This document shows positions 8,268 through 18,000 of a stretch of 64,000 nt of DNA, in pieces. The notes beneath the pieces are model-generated. The model did no database searches, was not told the origin of the DNA, and was given only the letters and a program-made list of their open reading frames with translations. This DNA is from Deferribacteres bacterium. GTDB taxonomy: Bacteria; Zhuqueibacterota; Zhuqueibacteria; Zhuqueibacterales; Geothermadaptataceae. The stretch lies in NCBI GenBank assembly GCA_020633675.1, contig JACKDE010000008.1, positions 1 to 64,000 on the forward strand, in the 5' to 3' direction. The position numbers and the translations under genes were made by a program. How positions within the stretch are numbered: the stretch's first letter is position 1; each line of letters starts with the position of its first letter.

Positions 8268-8969
8268 ATGGCAGGAGTATTCAGTCGCTTGTTCAAGCTT
8301 GGACAAGCTGAGGCACACTCGATGGTCGATAAACTCGAAGACCCGATCAAGCTGACAGAACAGGGAATTCGCGATTTGAAACAAGATTTGCAGGCTTCCA
8401 TGCAGAGCCTGGCGCAGGTGAAGGGCCTGGCTATCCGGTTGAGAAAGGATGCAGAAGATCAAAAAAAGCTTTCCGGAGATTATGAGCGCAAGGCTATGCT
8501 GTTGCTACAAAAAATGCAGAGCGGCGATCTGCAGCCTGCAGAAGCAGAGCGATTGGCAGCCGAATCACTAAACCGCAAAGAAGAAGCGGATAAGCGCACA
8601 ACCAGCCTCAGTGCGGATTATGAAGCCCAGCAAAAAATGGCTGACCAACTGCAAAGCAAGGTCGAAAAGTTGAAGCAGACCATCTCGCGTTATGAGAATG
8701 AATTGGTCACCCTGAAAGCTCGGGCAAAAACGGCCTCGTCCATGCGCAAAATCAATCAGCAACTGTCAAATGTTGATTCTTCCAGCACCATTTCGATGCT
8801 CGAAAAAATGAAACAGAAAGTGTCTGAAGAAGAGTCGCTGGCAGAAGCGTATGGGGATGTAGCGAACATCGGCAATGTGGATGATGAAATCGACAAAGCA
8901 TTGGAAGCACCATCATCTTCATCGGATTCGCTGGCAGCCCTTAAAGCGAAGATGGGCATCACGAGTTAA
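8268..8969 (+). CDS. pspA: PspA/IM30 family membrane-stress protein
   Basis: A 233-residue almost entirely helical protein, preceded by a perfect AAGGAGG site. The N-terminus (MAGVFSRLFKLGQAEAHSMV) has the amphipathic character by which PspA/IM30 proteins bind membranes, and residues 25-190 form long heptad-rich coiled coils. The usual DPxKL-type segment is present as EDPIKLTEQGI. Family members assemble into ESCRT-III-like rods or rings that stabilise a damaged cytoplasmic membrane. It is the last gene of the cluster and lies 15 bases after the YjfI-like gene. There is no PspF-type activator nearby, so regulation probably differs from the enterobacterial Psp system. Confidence 0.92.
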   Translation: MAGVFSRLFKLGQAEAHSMVDKLEDPIKLTEQGIRDLKQDLQASMQSLAQVKGLAIRLRKDAEDQKKLSGDYERKAMLLLQKMQSGDLQPAEAERLAAESLNRKEEADKRTTSLSADYEAQQKMADQLQSKVEKLKQTISRYENELVTLKARAKTASSMRKINQQLSNVDSSSTISMLEKMKQKVSEEESLAEAYGDVANIGNVDDEIDKALEAPSSSSDSLAALKAKMGITS

Positions 8970-8983
8970 GTCTTCGAAATGAC

Positions 8984-9023
8984 AAAAAAAAGCCGCAAAG
9001 CTCTTTGAGCATGCGGCTTTTTT
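8984..9023. terminator. Bidirectional terminator between pspA and the convergent gene
   Basis: AAAAGCCGCA and TGCGGCTTTT form a ten-base stem around a loop of about 15 bases, with A residues on one side and T residues on the other. It can therefore serve both the plus-strand pspA cluster and the minus-strand gene ending at 9039. Confidence 0.88.
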
Positions 9024-9038
9024 GTTTTTGTTGTAAAC

Positions 9039-9944
9039 TTAGGTCCGCATCGGTTCGAAAGTGGCGGGCTCTTTCCGGCCGGTCAGCGCCAAAAATCCTT
9101 CGCGCGCCAGTTTCTTTAAAAAGTAGCGACACTCCTTTTCAAACTGCACATGCTCGTGCATCTTCAATTTAATTTCGGTTCGCACATTCTCGATAATGTC
9201 GTTAATGGCCGTTTCGCCATCGCATTGGGTGATCAGCAACTTGGTGGATTTTTTGATCCGTTTGACAATCACTTGATTGCGCGTCTGCAGCCGAACAAAC
9301 AGCACCCAGTACGCACCTGGCTCTGGATTGACCTTCTCGCCGTTTAAGAGTTTTTCGATGATTTCATCGATCGGGTAGTTGTATTCCTTGACAAATATTT
9401 GTGGCAAAATTTTTGGCATATACTCTTTCCAATTCGCCACCTGCAGCTTTTCCAAAACGTCATTGCTCTCCAGACTGTGGGCGTTCATCGGCGTTTCGAT
9501 TAACAATTCAAGCCTTGTCTGCTCGTACTCGATCACTTCGTTCGAGTAGGGATATCCCGGAATTGGATAATCCGAATAATAGGTCAGAAACTGCAAAAAC
9601 TGAATGGCTTCGTGCGGGCCTTCCATATCGATAGCGGTCGGAAAGCGCTGGCAATACATGGTGAATTTGTCAATCAAATCACTGCCGAGCAACTGGCATA
9701 CGCCGGGGATATAATGCTTGGCATGCTTCAGTCGATTGTGGATAAGATTGAGCGCAAACTTGTTGTAAACACTATCCTTGAGTTGCTGAAATTGCGTTGT
9801 CTCCGCATCGGAAAGACCAAAGGCTTTACACACTTCTTCCGGGTATTCCCGATATTGTTTTCTCAACGCTGTATTGGTTGATAGCTGTGTCAGCAAATCT
9901 TGAAATTTAGGCTGTTGAAGCATTGAATTTTTTACCTCAAACAC
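9039..9944 (-). CDS. Protein with HvfC-like region and PqqD/RRE-like C-terminus
   Basis: A 301-residue protein of three parts. Residues about 8-50 resemble the LigA-like helical domain of peptide-modification proteins (YREYPEEVCKAFGLSDAE). Residues 60-150 resemble the helical region of HvfC/DUF2063-type proteins (HYIPGVCQLLGSDL, EAIQFLQFL). The C-terminus carries a winged-helix segment with a CDGETAINDIIENV motif, much like PqqD and RiPP recognition elements. The GTG at 9944 is preferred over one at 9980 because a perfect AAGGAGG lies six bases before it. No adjacent precursor peptide or modifying enzyme is visible, so a role in peptide modification is only a hypothesis. It ends at the terminator shared with pspA. 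Confidence 0.6.
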   Translation of the reverse strand: MFEVKNSMLQQPKFQDLLTQLSTNTALRKQYREYPEEVCKAFGLSDAETTQFQQLKDSVYNKFALNLIHNRLKHAKHYIPGVCQLLGSDLIDKFTMYCQRFPTAIDMEGPHEAIQFLQFLTYYSDYPIPGYPYSNEVIEYEQTRLELLIETPMNAHSLESNDVLEKLQVANWKEYMPKILPQIFVKEYNYPIDEIIEKLLNGEKVNPEPGAYWVLFVRLQTRNQVIVKRIKKSTKLLITQCDGETAINDIIENVRTEIKLKMHEHVQFEKECRYFLKKLAREGFLALTGRKEPATFEPMRT

Positions 9945-10051
9945 AAAATACCTCCTTGTCGAGCTCTCGATATCAACCACGAACTCTTAAGATGCAGTGG
10001 AAATGAAGGTGCCTGGAACCTCAATTCTGCTTCATGGAAATTCTATCGCTG

Positions 10052-10164
10052 TTTCAGATATTTTTGAAAAATCTCTGAAATGAAATAGATTGTTGCATCA
10101 AATTGAATTGCAAATTTGTCCAAGTGGTTGAAAACGATACAGATATTTCAATCCTGAAATCTCT
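10052..10164. promoter_or_regulatory. Two imperfect palindromes, possible operator sites
   Basis: 10052-10080 is a 29-base near-palindrome (TTTCAGATAT...ATCTCTGAAA, two mismatches). 10141-10164 is a second, AGATATTTCA and TGAAATCTCT around four bases. Both use the same half-site letters (AGAT next to TTTCA) and lie 108-220 bases upstream of the minus-strand start at 9944. They are AT-rich and lack a T tract, so a regulator-binding function is more likely than termination. Confidence 0.35.
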
Positions 10165-10234
10165 AATGTGCGAAAATAGGCTGAAATGGCAGTGCTGAAA
10201 ACGAAATCTGTTTTATGTACAAATCGCGTACCAT

Positions 10235-10963
10235 TTAATTACGATAGATGCCACGCCAGCAGTTGAAGGTAATTCTACACAGATCCCATAGCGTGCCAAG
10301 GCTGTCGCGCAGGGGGCGAATGCGGCTGACAGGGGAATTGATCCATCTGACAGGAATTTCTTTGATTTCCGCGCCATTCTGCATGGCGATTGTCAGATAT
10401 TCAATATCAAATCCATAGCGATGAATATGCTGGTGCTGCACAAGTTGCGCGGCAATCCCTCTATGAAAGACCTTAAAACCGCATTGAGTATCCCGTACTT
10501 TTTTTATCAGCAAAATCCTGACCACCAGGTTTGCCAAGCGCGAGATGGCGATGCGGTACCAGGGTTGGCGACGCTCAATAAGCTCAGGCTGCAAAAAACG
10601 CGAACCAATGAGTACGGTTGTAGGGGAAAGCTCTGGAAAAAATTTATCGAATTCTTCGATGGGCGTCGAGTTGTCGGCATCCGCAAATAAAATGTATTCG
10701 CCCCGAGCAGCTTCGATTCCCGCTTTTATCGCATAGCCTTTGCCATGATTTTGCCGCAGACGCACCAACCGAATATGCTGTTCATCCGCAAATGCCTGCT
10801 GACATACTTCAACCGTGCCGTCTTCGCTGCCATCGTCTACAACAATGATTTCGTAACGAAAAGCTTTCTGGTTGAAATATTTTAAGGCCAGCTGCAACGT
10901 TGGCAGGATGCGTTGACTTTCGTTAAATGCAGGGAAAATAGCAGATAAATAAATTGAGGGCAT
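10235..10963 (-). CDS. GT2 glycosyltransferase, dolichyl/polyprenyl-phosphate type
   Basis: A 242-residue GT-A fold enzyme. It has the N-terminal IFPAFNES motif, the nucleotide-binding VVDDGSEDGT, the NHGKGYAIKAGIEAARGE segment and the metal-binding ADADNSTP (DxD), followed by DTQCGFKVFHR. This order is typical of ALG5/DPM1-like enzymes that transfer glucose or mannose from a nucleotide sugar to a polyprenyl phosphate. There are no clear C-terminal membrane helices, so it is probably peripheral on the cytoplasmic face. It stands alone, about 120 bases downstream of the end of the CHASE2 cyclase gene. Confidence 0.88.
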   Translation of the reverse strand: MPSIYLSAIFPAFNESQRILPTLQLALKYFNQKAFRYEIIVVDDGSEDGTVEVCQQAFADEQHIRLVRLRQNHGKGYAIKAGIEAARGEYILFADADNSTPIEEFDKFFPELSPTTVLIGSRFLQPELIERRQPWYRIAISRLANLVVRILLIKKVRDTQCGFKVFHRGIAAQLVQHQHIHRYGFDIEYLTIAMQNGAEIKEIPVRWINSPVSRIRPLRDSLGTLWDLCRITFNCWRGIYRN

Positions 10964-11086
10964 TATTCCATCATGTTGCTGGTGGCTTTAGCAGCCGGTG
11001 TCAGGCTGTTTATGCAAGAATGTGATGGAATCTACAAATTAATCGGAAATTGCGCATGCTTTTTTAAACAAAGCGTGTCCAAAGCA

Positions 11087-13270
11087 CTATTTTGCGCTCA
11101 GGGCGAACGATCCATCCCAGTCGTCTGCCAGTTTGTCCGGCTCGATTTTGCGGATGCGGCGCAAGAGCAGTTTAGCTGCGGGATCTTTCAATCGCTTTTT
11201 CTCCGCCTTCATAAATAGCTCGGTTGCCAGTTTGAAATTTCGCGCAAAATAGGCAGCCAATGCTTCCTCATAAGCCAGGTAATACTGTAACTCTGTTTCT
11301 GGCAAATCTTCGCTCTGCAATCCATACACTTCATAAACCCGAATCGCATGTGACTTGCCTTTTACTTTAATGCTGTCCAGAAGACGGGTGCGGAAAATGC
11401 CAGCAGGCAGCAATGAAAATGTACGCTCGGAAATCATGATAGAGCTGCCATACCATTTGTTGGCGCTTTCAAGCCGCGATGCCAGGTTGACTGCGTCGCC
11501 AATCACGGTGTAATCGAATGTTTGATGCGAACCCATATTGCCGACCACCATTTGTCCGGTGTTGATACCGATCCGGTTGCGCAAACAGGGTTTGCCTCGA
11601 ATAACGAAACCTTGCTGCAATTCAGCCAGTTTTTTTTGCATTTTAACTGCGGCATGCACCGCAGAAACCGGATGATCGGGCAATCGTAGCGGCGCCCCAA
11701 ATTCCGCCATAATCGCGTCGCCGAGATATTTATCGATAATACCGCCTTCTTCCAAAATAATGCTGGTCATTTCGCTAAAATAATCATTAAGCGACCGTAC
11801 CAGCTGCCGCGGTGGTATGGTTTCCGAGAGCGAGGTAAATCCGGCTAAATCACAAAAGAGTACGGTGAGCTCGCGTTCTTCACCTCCAAGCTGTAATTGA
11901 TCGGGGTGCGCAAGCAATTCTGTAATCACACGGTCTGGTACATACTTTGAAAAGGCATTTCGAATAAAGAGCTGCTCTTTTGAAATGGCGATTTGCAGAC
12001 CCGCTACCAATCCCAGGAAAATGAAGCCACTGCATTTCGCAATTGTCACCAAAGGAAAAAGTGAGAACTCGACCATAGCGAACGTCGCCGCGATAAACAG
12101 GCCGGTGAAGAACAATAAGCCAGTGGCATAAAGCACGGTGCTGCGCTTGAAACAGGCCGCCAGCCCAAATACCAGTGCAGCGAATGCGATAATGCCAATT
12201 GCAGATCCAAATGACCACTCGCTGTAAAATTGTCCATTAAGAAATGCATTCATCATAGCTGCATGGATCGCGATGAGCGGCACATCCTTCTCAAGTGGTG
12301 TTGTGCCGAGATCCGCAATGCCAATGGATGCCTCGCCGATAAACACAAACGTGCCTTCAAAAAAATCTCGCAGGGCACCTTGCAGTGCTGGATCTTCCGT
12401 ACGTTCGAGAAAAGTCTGCACCGTCATCTGATTAAAATCCTGCCCCCAAGCACCAACAAAAGGAATATAGGTCATGCCGCGGCCATTGATCGGGATGACT
12501 AAATCGTGTTCAAGATAGCTGCCTTCAAGCGCCGGGATGGTGAGTGTTTTGCCCCAAGCGATTTTTACACTATCAAAGGGAATTTCTACATAGTCGAGGA
12601 ACATCGATAGGGTGAGAGTCGGCATGTAGAGCGAATCGACACGCACCAGCATGCCGACATGGCGATAAACACCATCTTCATCGCTTAAGGCGCTGATATG
12701 ACCGGAGCCTTTTGCCACGAGAAAAAGGCTGTCGAGCTGCATAGAAGCGCGTCTGGTCTGCCAGGGTTCGCCATTGTTTTTTTCGACTACCTGTCCCAAA
12801 AATTCGCTGCGGAGGCGGTCGAAAGCGCCGCCCTGTTTCCAGATAAATGGCCTTGTTTGCTGCGAGATACTGAAGCCGACCGGTAAGTAAATCCGGCCGT
12901 TTTTGCGGATAGAATTGGCAAAACGTTTGTCCGCAATTCCTGGAGCCGGGCGAGCAAAAATCAGGTCATAGGCAACGGCTTCTGCTCCAAAGGTGGTCAG
13001 GGCATCGTTTACACGTGCCAGGCCGTGCCGGCTCAGGGTGTTTTGCTGAAAATAATGGTAGGTATCCTCATTGATGATGAGATAAACGATCTGCCGCGAT
13101 TTCTTAACGCCATAACCTGTCGCCACAGCTTTTTTGTAGATGTGATCCAAAACCTGGTAGTCGAACTGGTTCCATACTGTTCCGGAAAGTTCCAGGTAGC
13201 CGATTGCGCCGAACGACAGGCTGAGCGTTAAGACTGCTATTGTTTTTTTTAGTTTTTTACTTTTTAACAC
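11087..13270 (-). CDS. CHASE2-domain class III adenylate cyclase
   Basis: A 727-residue membrane sensor-cyclase. An N-terminal helix anchors an extracytoplasmic CHASE2 domain (about residues 30-375). Three transmembrane helices (about 380-450) lead into the class III cyclase domain. The metal-binding aspartates lie in LFCDLAGFTSL and DKYLGDAIMAEFG; the latter also holds the lysine used for adenine recognition, and FDYTVIGDAVNLASRLE supplies the second specificity position and transition-state residues. This predicts cAMP synthesis controlled by a periplasmic signal. The last 70 residues are TPR-like. The GTG start overlaps the end of the DUF4384 gene by 14 bases, so the two are translationally coupled. 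Confidence 0.92.
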   Translation of the reverse strand: MLKSKKLKKTIAVLTLSLSFGAIGYLELSGTVWNQFDYQVLDHIYKKAVATGYGVKKSRQIVYLIINEDTYHYFQQNTLSRHGLARVNDALTTFGAEAVAYDLIFARPAPGIADKRFANSIRKNGRIYLPVGFSISQQTRPFIWKQGGAFDRLRSEFLGQVVEKNNGEPWQTRRASMQLDSLFLVAKGSGHISALSDEDGVYRHVGMLVRVDSLYMPTLTLSMFLDYVEIPFDSVKIAWGKTLTIPALEGSYLEHDLVIPINGRGMTYIPFVGAWGQDFNQMTVQTFLERTEDPALQGALRDFFEGTFVFIGEASIGIADLGTTPLEKDVPLIAIHAAMMNAFLNGQFYSEWSFGSAIGIIAFAALVFGLAACFKRSTVLYATGLLFFTGLFIAATFAMVEFSLFPLVTIAKCSGFIFLGLVAGLQIAISKEQLFIRNAFSKYVPDRVITELLAHPDQLQLGGEERELTVLFCDLAGFTSLSETIPPRQLVRSLNDYFSEMTSIILEEGGIIDKYLGDAIMAEFGAPLRLPDHPVSAVHAAVKMQKKLAELQQGFVIRGKPCLRNRIGINTGQMVVGNMGSHQTFDYTVIGDAVNLASRLESANKWYGSSIMISERTFSLLPAGIFRTRLLDSIKVKGKSHAIRVYEVYGLQSEDLPETELQYYLAYEEALAAYFARNFKLATELFMKAEKKRLKDPAAKLLLRRIRKIEPDKLADDWDGSFALSAK

Positions 13271-13880
13271 GGAACTCGTAGCGCTTGATGACCATTGATT
13301 TTCCAGAATACATGATCATTTGCTCGATTATTGAGCTGGACTCATCACCAAGATTGCGGACATTGCCTGCGATGCCAAACGGCTTGTCAGTACTTTCGTT
13401 CAAGTCGATTTGGTATTGTTGCAGCAAAGCGAGTTCAGTTTCTTGCCAGGCAGCCAGGGATGGCGCGTTTTCAGAAAAAAGCGCTTCAATTTTTGGCTGC
13501 CGTTTTTTAGCGCAAATAATAGTAATTTGCTCAAATGAGCTATTACCATCGATTTCATAATACTCACTCTCTGAGGGCAGCACGACCAATTCGCTTGCAG
13601 CAGTAGCTGATGTATTCGTTTTTGCAAGCAGGCCGGTGGCATTTTGGTCAGTGTGCACCACATAAAGAAACATCTCTTCCTGTGGCTCGATATAGAGCCT
13701 TAATTTATCGCCTTTGGCAAGTTTGTCTTTTGAGCGCGCCGTGGTGACTTTTCCATTGGAAACCACCTGAATAGCGACTTTAGCGTGCACAAGCTGCTGC
13801 GGCACTGCTGGTGCGGCGAATGCCAGCAGCAAGAACGTGCTTCCAATCCCGAATAAGCGGGCCTTGGCTCTCTTTTTCAT
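13257..13880 (-). CDS. Exported DUF4384 domain protein
   Basis: A 207-residue exported protein. A basic N-terminus and hydrophobic stretch (RLFGIGSTFLLLAFAAP) form the signal peptide, and AAGGAG precedes the ATG. The core (DKLAKGDKLRLYIEPQEEMFLYVVH) matches the DUF4384 pattern, in which the protein presents itself as a beta-rich periplasmic module. DUF4384 proteins frequently accompany caspase-like peptidases and CHASE2 sensors. Here it overlaps the CHASE2 cyclase downstream, and a caspase-family gene lies 5 kb away on the other strand. It may act as a ligand or partner for CHASE2. Confidence 0.8.
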   Translation of the reverse strand: MKKRAKARLFGIGSTFLLLAFAAPAVPQQLVHAKVAIQVVSNGKVTTARSKDKLAKGDKLRLYIEPQEEMFLYVVHTDQNATGLLAKTNTSATAASELVVLPSESEYYEIDGNSSFEQITIICAKKRQPKIEALFSENAPSLAAWQETELALLQQYQIDLNESTDKPFGIAGNVRNLGDESSSIIEQMIMYSGKSMVIKRYEFRVKK

Positions 13881-14328
13881 AAAACACTCCTTGTTTGTTC
13901 CGCCATCCTATAGCGAATTCGCGCAATCCTGCAATCCCGTTGAAAACGGAACCTTTTTTGCATGGAAACGCGCGCTGTGAAATTTGTCAGCTCTGATGAT
14001 GAGTCAGAAACAGGCAAATTGTTTTTGAAAGCGCAGAGTGTACAGATTGCAAAAAGAGGGCCATGGTCGCGGCAACGTCATCAGAGTACCCGAACAAGCG
14101 TGCAAATGTGCCTGACACTTTTTGGGTAGGTGCTTTTACCTAAAGAAGTGCTGTGATGCGGAAAGATTTGTTTCACTCTCAAAAATGGAATGCACACGCA
14201 AAGAAGTCGGGCTCTTCGAACGCAAAAGAGACATTCAGTAACGAAAATGTGCCCTTGGTCTGATTTTTGAAATAATAAGGCTTTGATCGAGAAGTTTGAT
14301 TACAAAAATGTAATGGAGTGTATCTGGA
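13881..14328. other. Intergenic region between divergent genes
   Basis: About 450 bases separate the DUF4384 gene from the exported protein gene at 14329. It must hold promoters for both directions. The only structured element I see is the ten-base palindrome GCGAATTCGC at 13913-13922, about 35 bases upstream of the DUF4384 start. No RNA gene was recognised. Confidence 0.4.
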
Positions 14329-14826
14329 ATGAACGGAATTTCGCGGCTGGCTCTCACTGTGGTTTTCTATTTTAGCACCATTTGTTATTCGCAGGCTCAG
14401 TCGCTCGGTGTAGAAAATGTTCGATTCTCGCAGGAAATCAATTCCAAAGTGACCGTTACCTATGATTTGCTTGGAAAACCTTCTGAGAAATATAGTGTGT
14501 CCTTGTCGGTTTTTATCCCACAATCCCGCAGGAAAATACCGCTGACTGGCAGTTCTGTGCGGGGCGCGATCGGTGGCTCAGTCAGCCCTGGCAAAAACCT
14601 GCAAATCGAATGGGATCTCAAAAACGATTTTCCAAATGGTCTTAAAGGCGATGGTTTCCGCTTCATTGTCGATGCCTATATCCAGCAAAAGCGTAGCAAA
14701 TGGCCCTGGTTTATGGCCGGGCTTGCCGCAGTTGGCGGCACTGCGCTTCTTTTGTCCGGTTCCGGCTCTGGCGCTGCAGATCATTCCGATTTACCTGTAC
14801 CGCCAAGCTTGCCAAATAATAATTGA
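14329..14826 (+). CDS. Exported protein with Ig-like core and C-terminal membrane segment
   Basis: A 165-residue protein with a signal peptide (LALTVVFYFSTICYSQAQS). The middle (VTVTYDLLGKPSEKYSVSLS, SPGKNLQIEWDLKNDFP) has the alternating pattern of a single immunoglobulin-like beta-sandwich seen in many FCB exported proteins. Residues about 128-147 (WFMAGLAAVGGTALLLSG) are a hydrophobic helix, followed by a short proline-rich tail. No catalytic motif is present. It lies 195 bases upstream of the large T9SS-type protein on the same strand and may be a partner or assembly factor; that is position-based inference. Confidence 0.65.
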   Translation: MNGISRLALTVVFYFSTICYSQAQSLGVENVRFSQEINSKVTVTYDLLGKPSEKYSVSLSVFIPQSRRKIPLTGSSVRGAIGGSVSPGKNLQIEWDLKNDFPNGLKGDGFRFIVDAYIQQKRSKWPWFMAGLAAVGGTALLLSGSGSGAADHSDLPVPPSLPNNN

Positions 14827-15020
14827 TGCCGATGTTCCTGAGGCTAGCTGATACTTTGAATAAAATGACACACGGTTTGCTGAAAATGAATTCACGTTGA
14901 CAGGCACGTCGGCGCTGCTTTTTACATGATAACAAAGTTGTTGGCTGTTCGCACAGTCAGGAGAAAAGACTATACCGTGGGCGGGCGTCCAATCGCTCAG
15001 CCCAAAATGAAGGAGATTGT

Positions 15021-18000
15021 ATGAGAACAGGGATGTTCGTTTCATTCTTGAATCTGGTTCTTTGCGGAACATTCTTGCTGCCCTTGACCGGGCAGGCTCA
15101 AAATGATGTGACGTTTCAAGTCAACATGAGCGTGAAAATGCTTGAAGGTGTTTTCGTCCCTGAAAATGGAGACCGTCTGGTTTTGCATGGCGATTATAAT
15201 GGCTGGTCTGGCACAAATGACCAGCTTGAAGACAGCGAGGCTGACAGCATTTACAACATCACTGTCAATCTGGACGCTGTTGGCGACCAACAAATGGCAT
15301 TTAAATATGCTATATTTCGTCAATCCGGCTTTCCCATTTATGAAAATTTCATCGCTAATCGCATTCTTACGATGAACGGTTCACCGCAAACGCGACCGGT
15401 GGTATTCTTTGACGATGATCAGGTTATCAGTTCACCTGCAGAAACGGGAAAAATTAAATTTTTTGTCGATATGCAGGTCATGCGTGAACTCGGTTTGTTT
15501 CAAGCGGATAGCGATATCCCACATGTGCTTGCACCTTTCAATGGCTGGGGCTATGTTGCCGATAATGCCGAGCTGCAACAAAATGCCTTCGATGCAGATC
15601 TTTTCGCAATAAACGCAACCGTGATGGCCTCACCTGATGCGCCTGTTTTGCATCGCTTTGCCATGGCAACACCCGGCGTGACTGGCCAGCCGCGCTATGA
15701 ATTCCCTTTGACGACCGGAGGCATTCGGCGAGAAGTGGCATTTGCTGCAACTGCGAATCAAAATGCGCAAATTGTTTACTTCAATGATGTACCACCTCAG
15801 GGAATCGTACCAGCAAGCCAGACAGTGCAATGTACATTTCAGGTTGATATGCGCCCGGCAATGCTTGCGGGCGAACCAGCATTCCAACAAGGTCGTGACA
15901 AACTTTATGTTGTGCTGACGGATGCCTGGTGGGCGGGACTACAGGGCAGGGAAACCGGCGTACAAAACGACTGGCGCCTCGTCGATACCGAAGGTGATTC
16001 GATTTTTGAAGTGAATGCGACGGTTCGAGGCCCGAGTCCGTATGGCCTGATCTATCGCTATGGCTACGGGCCACGATCTGACTCATTGAAGATTATTGAA
16101 GGGGGAGATTTTGAAGTCCATCCGTCACGTGTGCGCTACATACAGCCAAAAAAAGCAAACGATTTTCCAGCGAGTTTTGTATTTCCACAGGATATCTGGC
16201 AGGATATGCCTGGACTGCCGGTAGAAGCGCCGCCTTTTAGTCCGTTACCGCCTGCCAATAAGCCACCATATGTCATCAATACGATACCATCCCAAACCAT
16301 TCCGCTCAATAATTCTGCATTCAATATCGATCTGGTCGGCTCACTGAATGTTTTTCACGACCCGAATGGAGATGAGTTGACATTTTCGGCGGCCGTATAT
16401 GACGAAGCGATTTTGCAAGCCAGCATCAATGGCAGCCTGCTTACGATACAGCCCTTGCAAATCGGTACAACGACTGTCCAAATAACGGCAGATGACAAAA
16501 AAGGCGGCACGGCTGAAACCAGTTTTAGTGTGTCGGTTGTTGAAGGCAACCAACCTCCTCGGGTGATCAATACCATTAACAGGCAGATTCTGACGGTTGG
16601 CGGTTCGAAATATTCACTGAATCTGGGTTTGGTTTTCGAAGATCCCAATAGCGATCCGATGACATATCGCGCAATTTCAAGTGCACCACATGTCGCAACT
16701 GCTGCGATTTTTGCAGGAGTGTTGCGCGTTACCCCGCTGCTGGTTGGCACGACAACCATCACCATCACTGCAGAAGATAACAGGGGGGGAGCAATAGGAA
16801 CGTCCTTTTTGGTTGAAGTCGTTTCCGGAAACCAGGCGCCGCGGGTTGAAAATGAGATCAGTTCGCAGACGTTGACCGTTAGCGGTAGCCCCTATATTCG
16901 CGATTTAAACGCGTCACCGAGCGTTTTTTCTGATCCGAATGGCGATACCATGAATTATTCCACGACCTCAAGCAATAATTCGGTCGCTTCGGGGATGCTG
17001 AGCGGCAGCACGCTGATCGTCAGCGCATACTCAGTTGGTAGTGCGGACATCACCGTTTTTGCGAACGATGGCAATGGCGGCAGCGTCTCGACGCAATTTG
17101 ATGTTGTTACAGTCTCCAACAATAGCAACCATGAACCGCAAATTGCCAATGCGATCGATAGCCAAATCCTGATCGAAGGTGGGGCGCCCTTCTCACGAAA
17201 TTTGGATCAGCCGCCGACCGTTTTTCGCGATCAGGACAGCGATCCGATGTTTTATACCGCAATCTCTACAAATTCGGAAGTGGCAGATGTAACGATTTTT
17301 GGCAGCCTGCTTAGTGTTGCGCCAACCAAGCAGGGCATCGCCCGTATTGAAGTGACGGCGACCGACGGATTTGGTGGCTCGCAAACCATGAAGTTCGATG
17401 TGCGGGTGACGGTCAACCAGCCACCAGCGATCCAGCATGTGCCGACGTCAAGTCAAAGCGCCGGACAACCCATTGTGGTGGACGCGTCGATCAGCGATGA
17501 TACTGGCGTGACCAGCGCGATTATTCACTACCGCCGGGGTGGTGATAGCAATTTTAGCCCGGTGGCAATGACGAACATCGGCGGAAGCTGGCAGGGAACG
17601 ATCCCCGGCGGCGACGTCACCTCGCGTGGTATCGAGTATGTACTGGAAGCCTTTGACCAACTGCAGGCTTCGTCGGTTTCGGCACTGTCAGCCGTGCCCG
17701 TCGCTCTGACTGGCGAGGGCGAGCATCAGGGCAGCACGCAATATACCGGCAAAAATCAGAATGCCTACCGGCTTTTTTCGATTCCATTTCAACTGTACAA
17801 CGCAGATCCTGCAGACGTGCTGGTTGACGATCTCGGAACGTATGATATCCAGAATTGGCGTTTTTTTGAACTGACCGAAGAGCAAAGCTATGCTGAATTT
17901 AGTGAAGCAGGTCAATTTGTTCCGGGCAAGGCTTTTTGGCTGATAGTGAACGAACCTGGCAAGCTTATCGATTCAGGAGCCGGACTGAGCAATCGCACAG

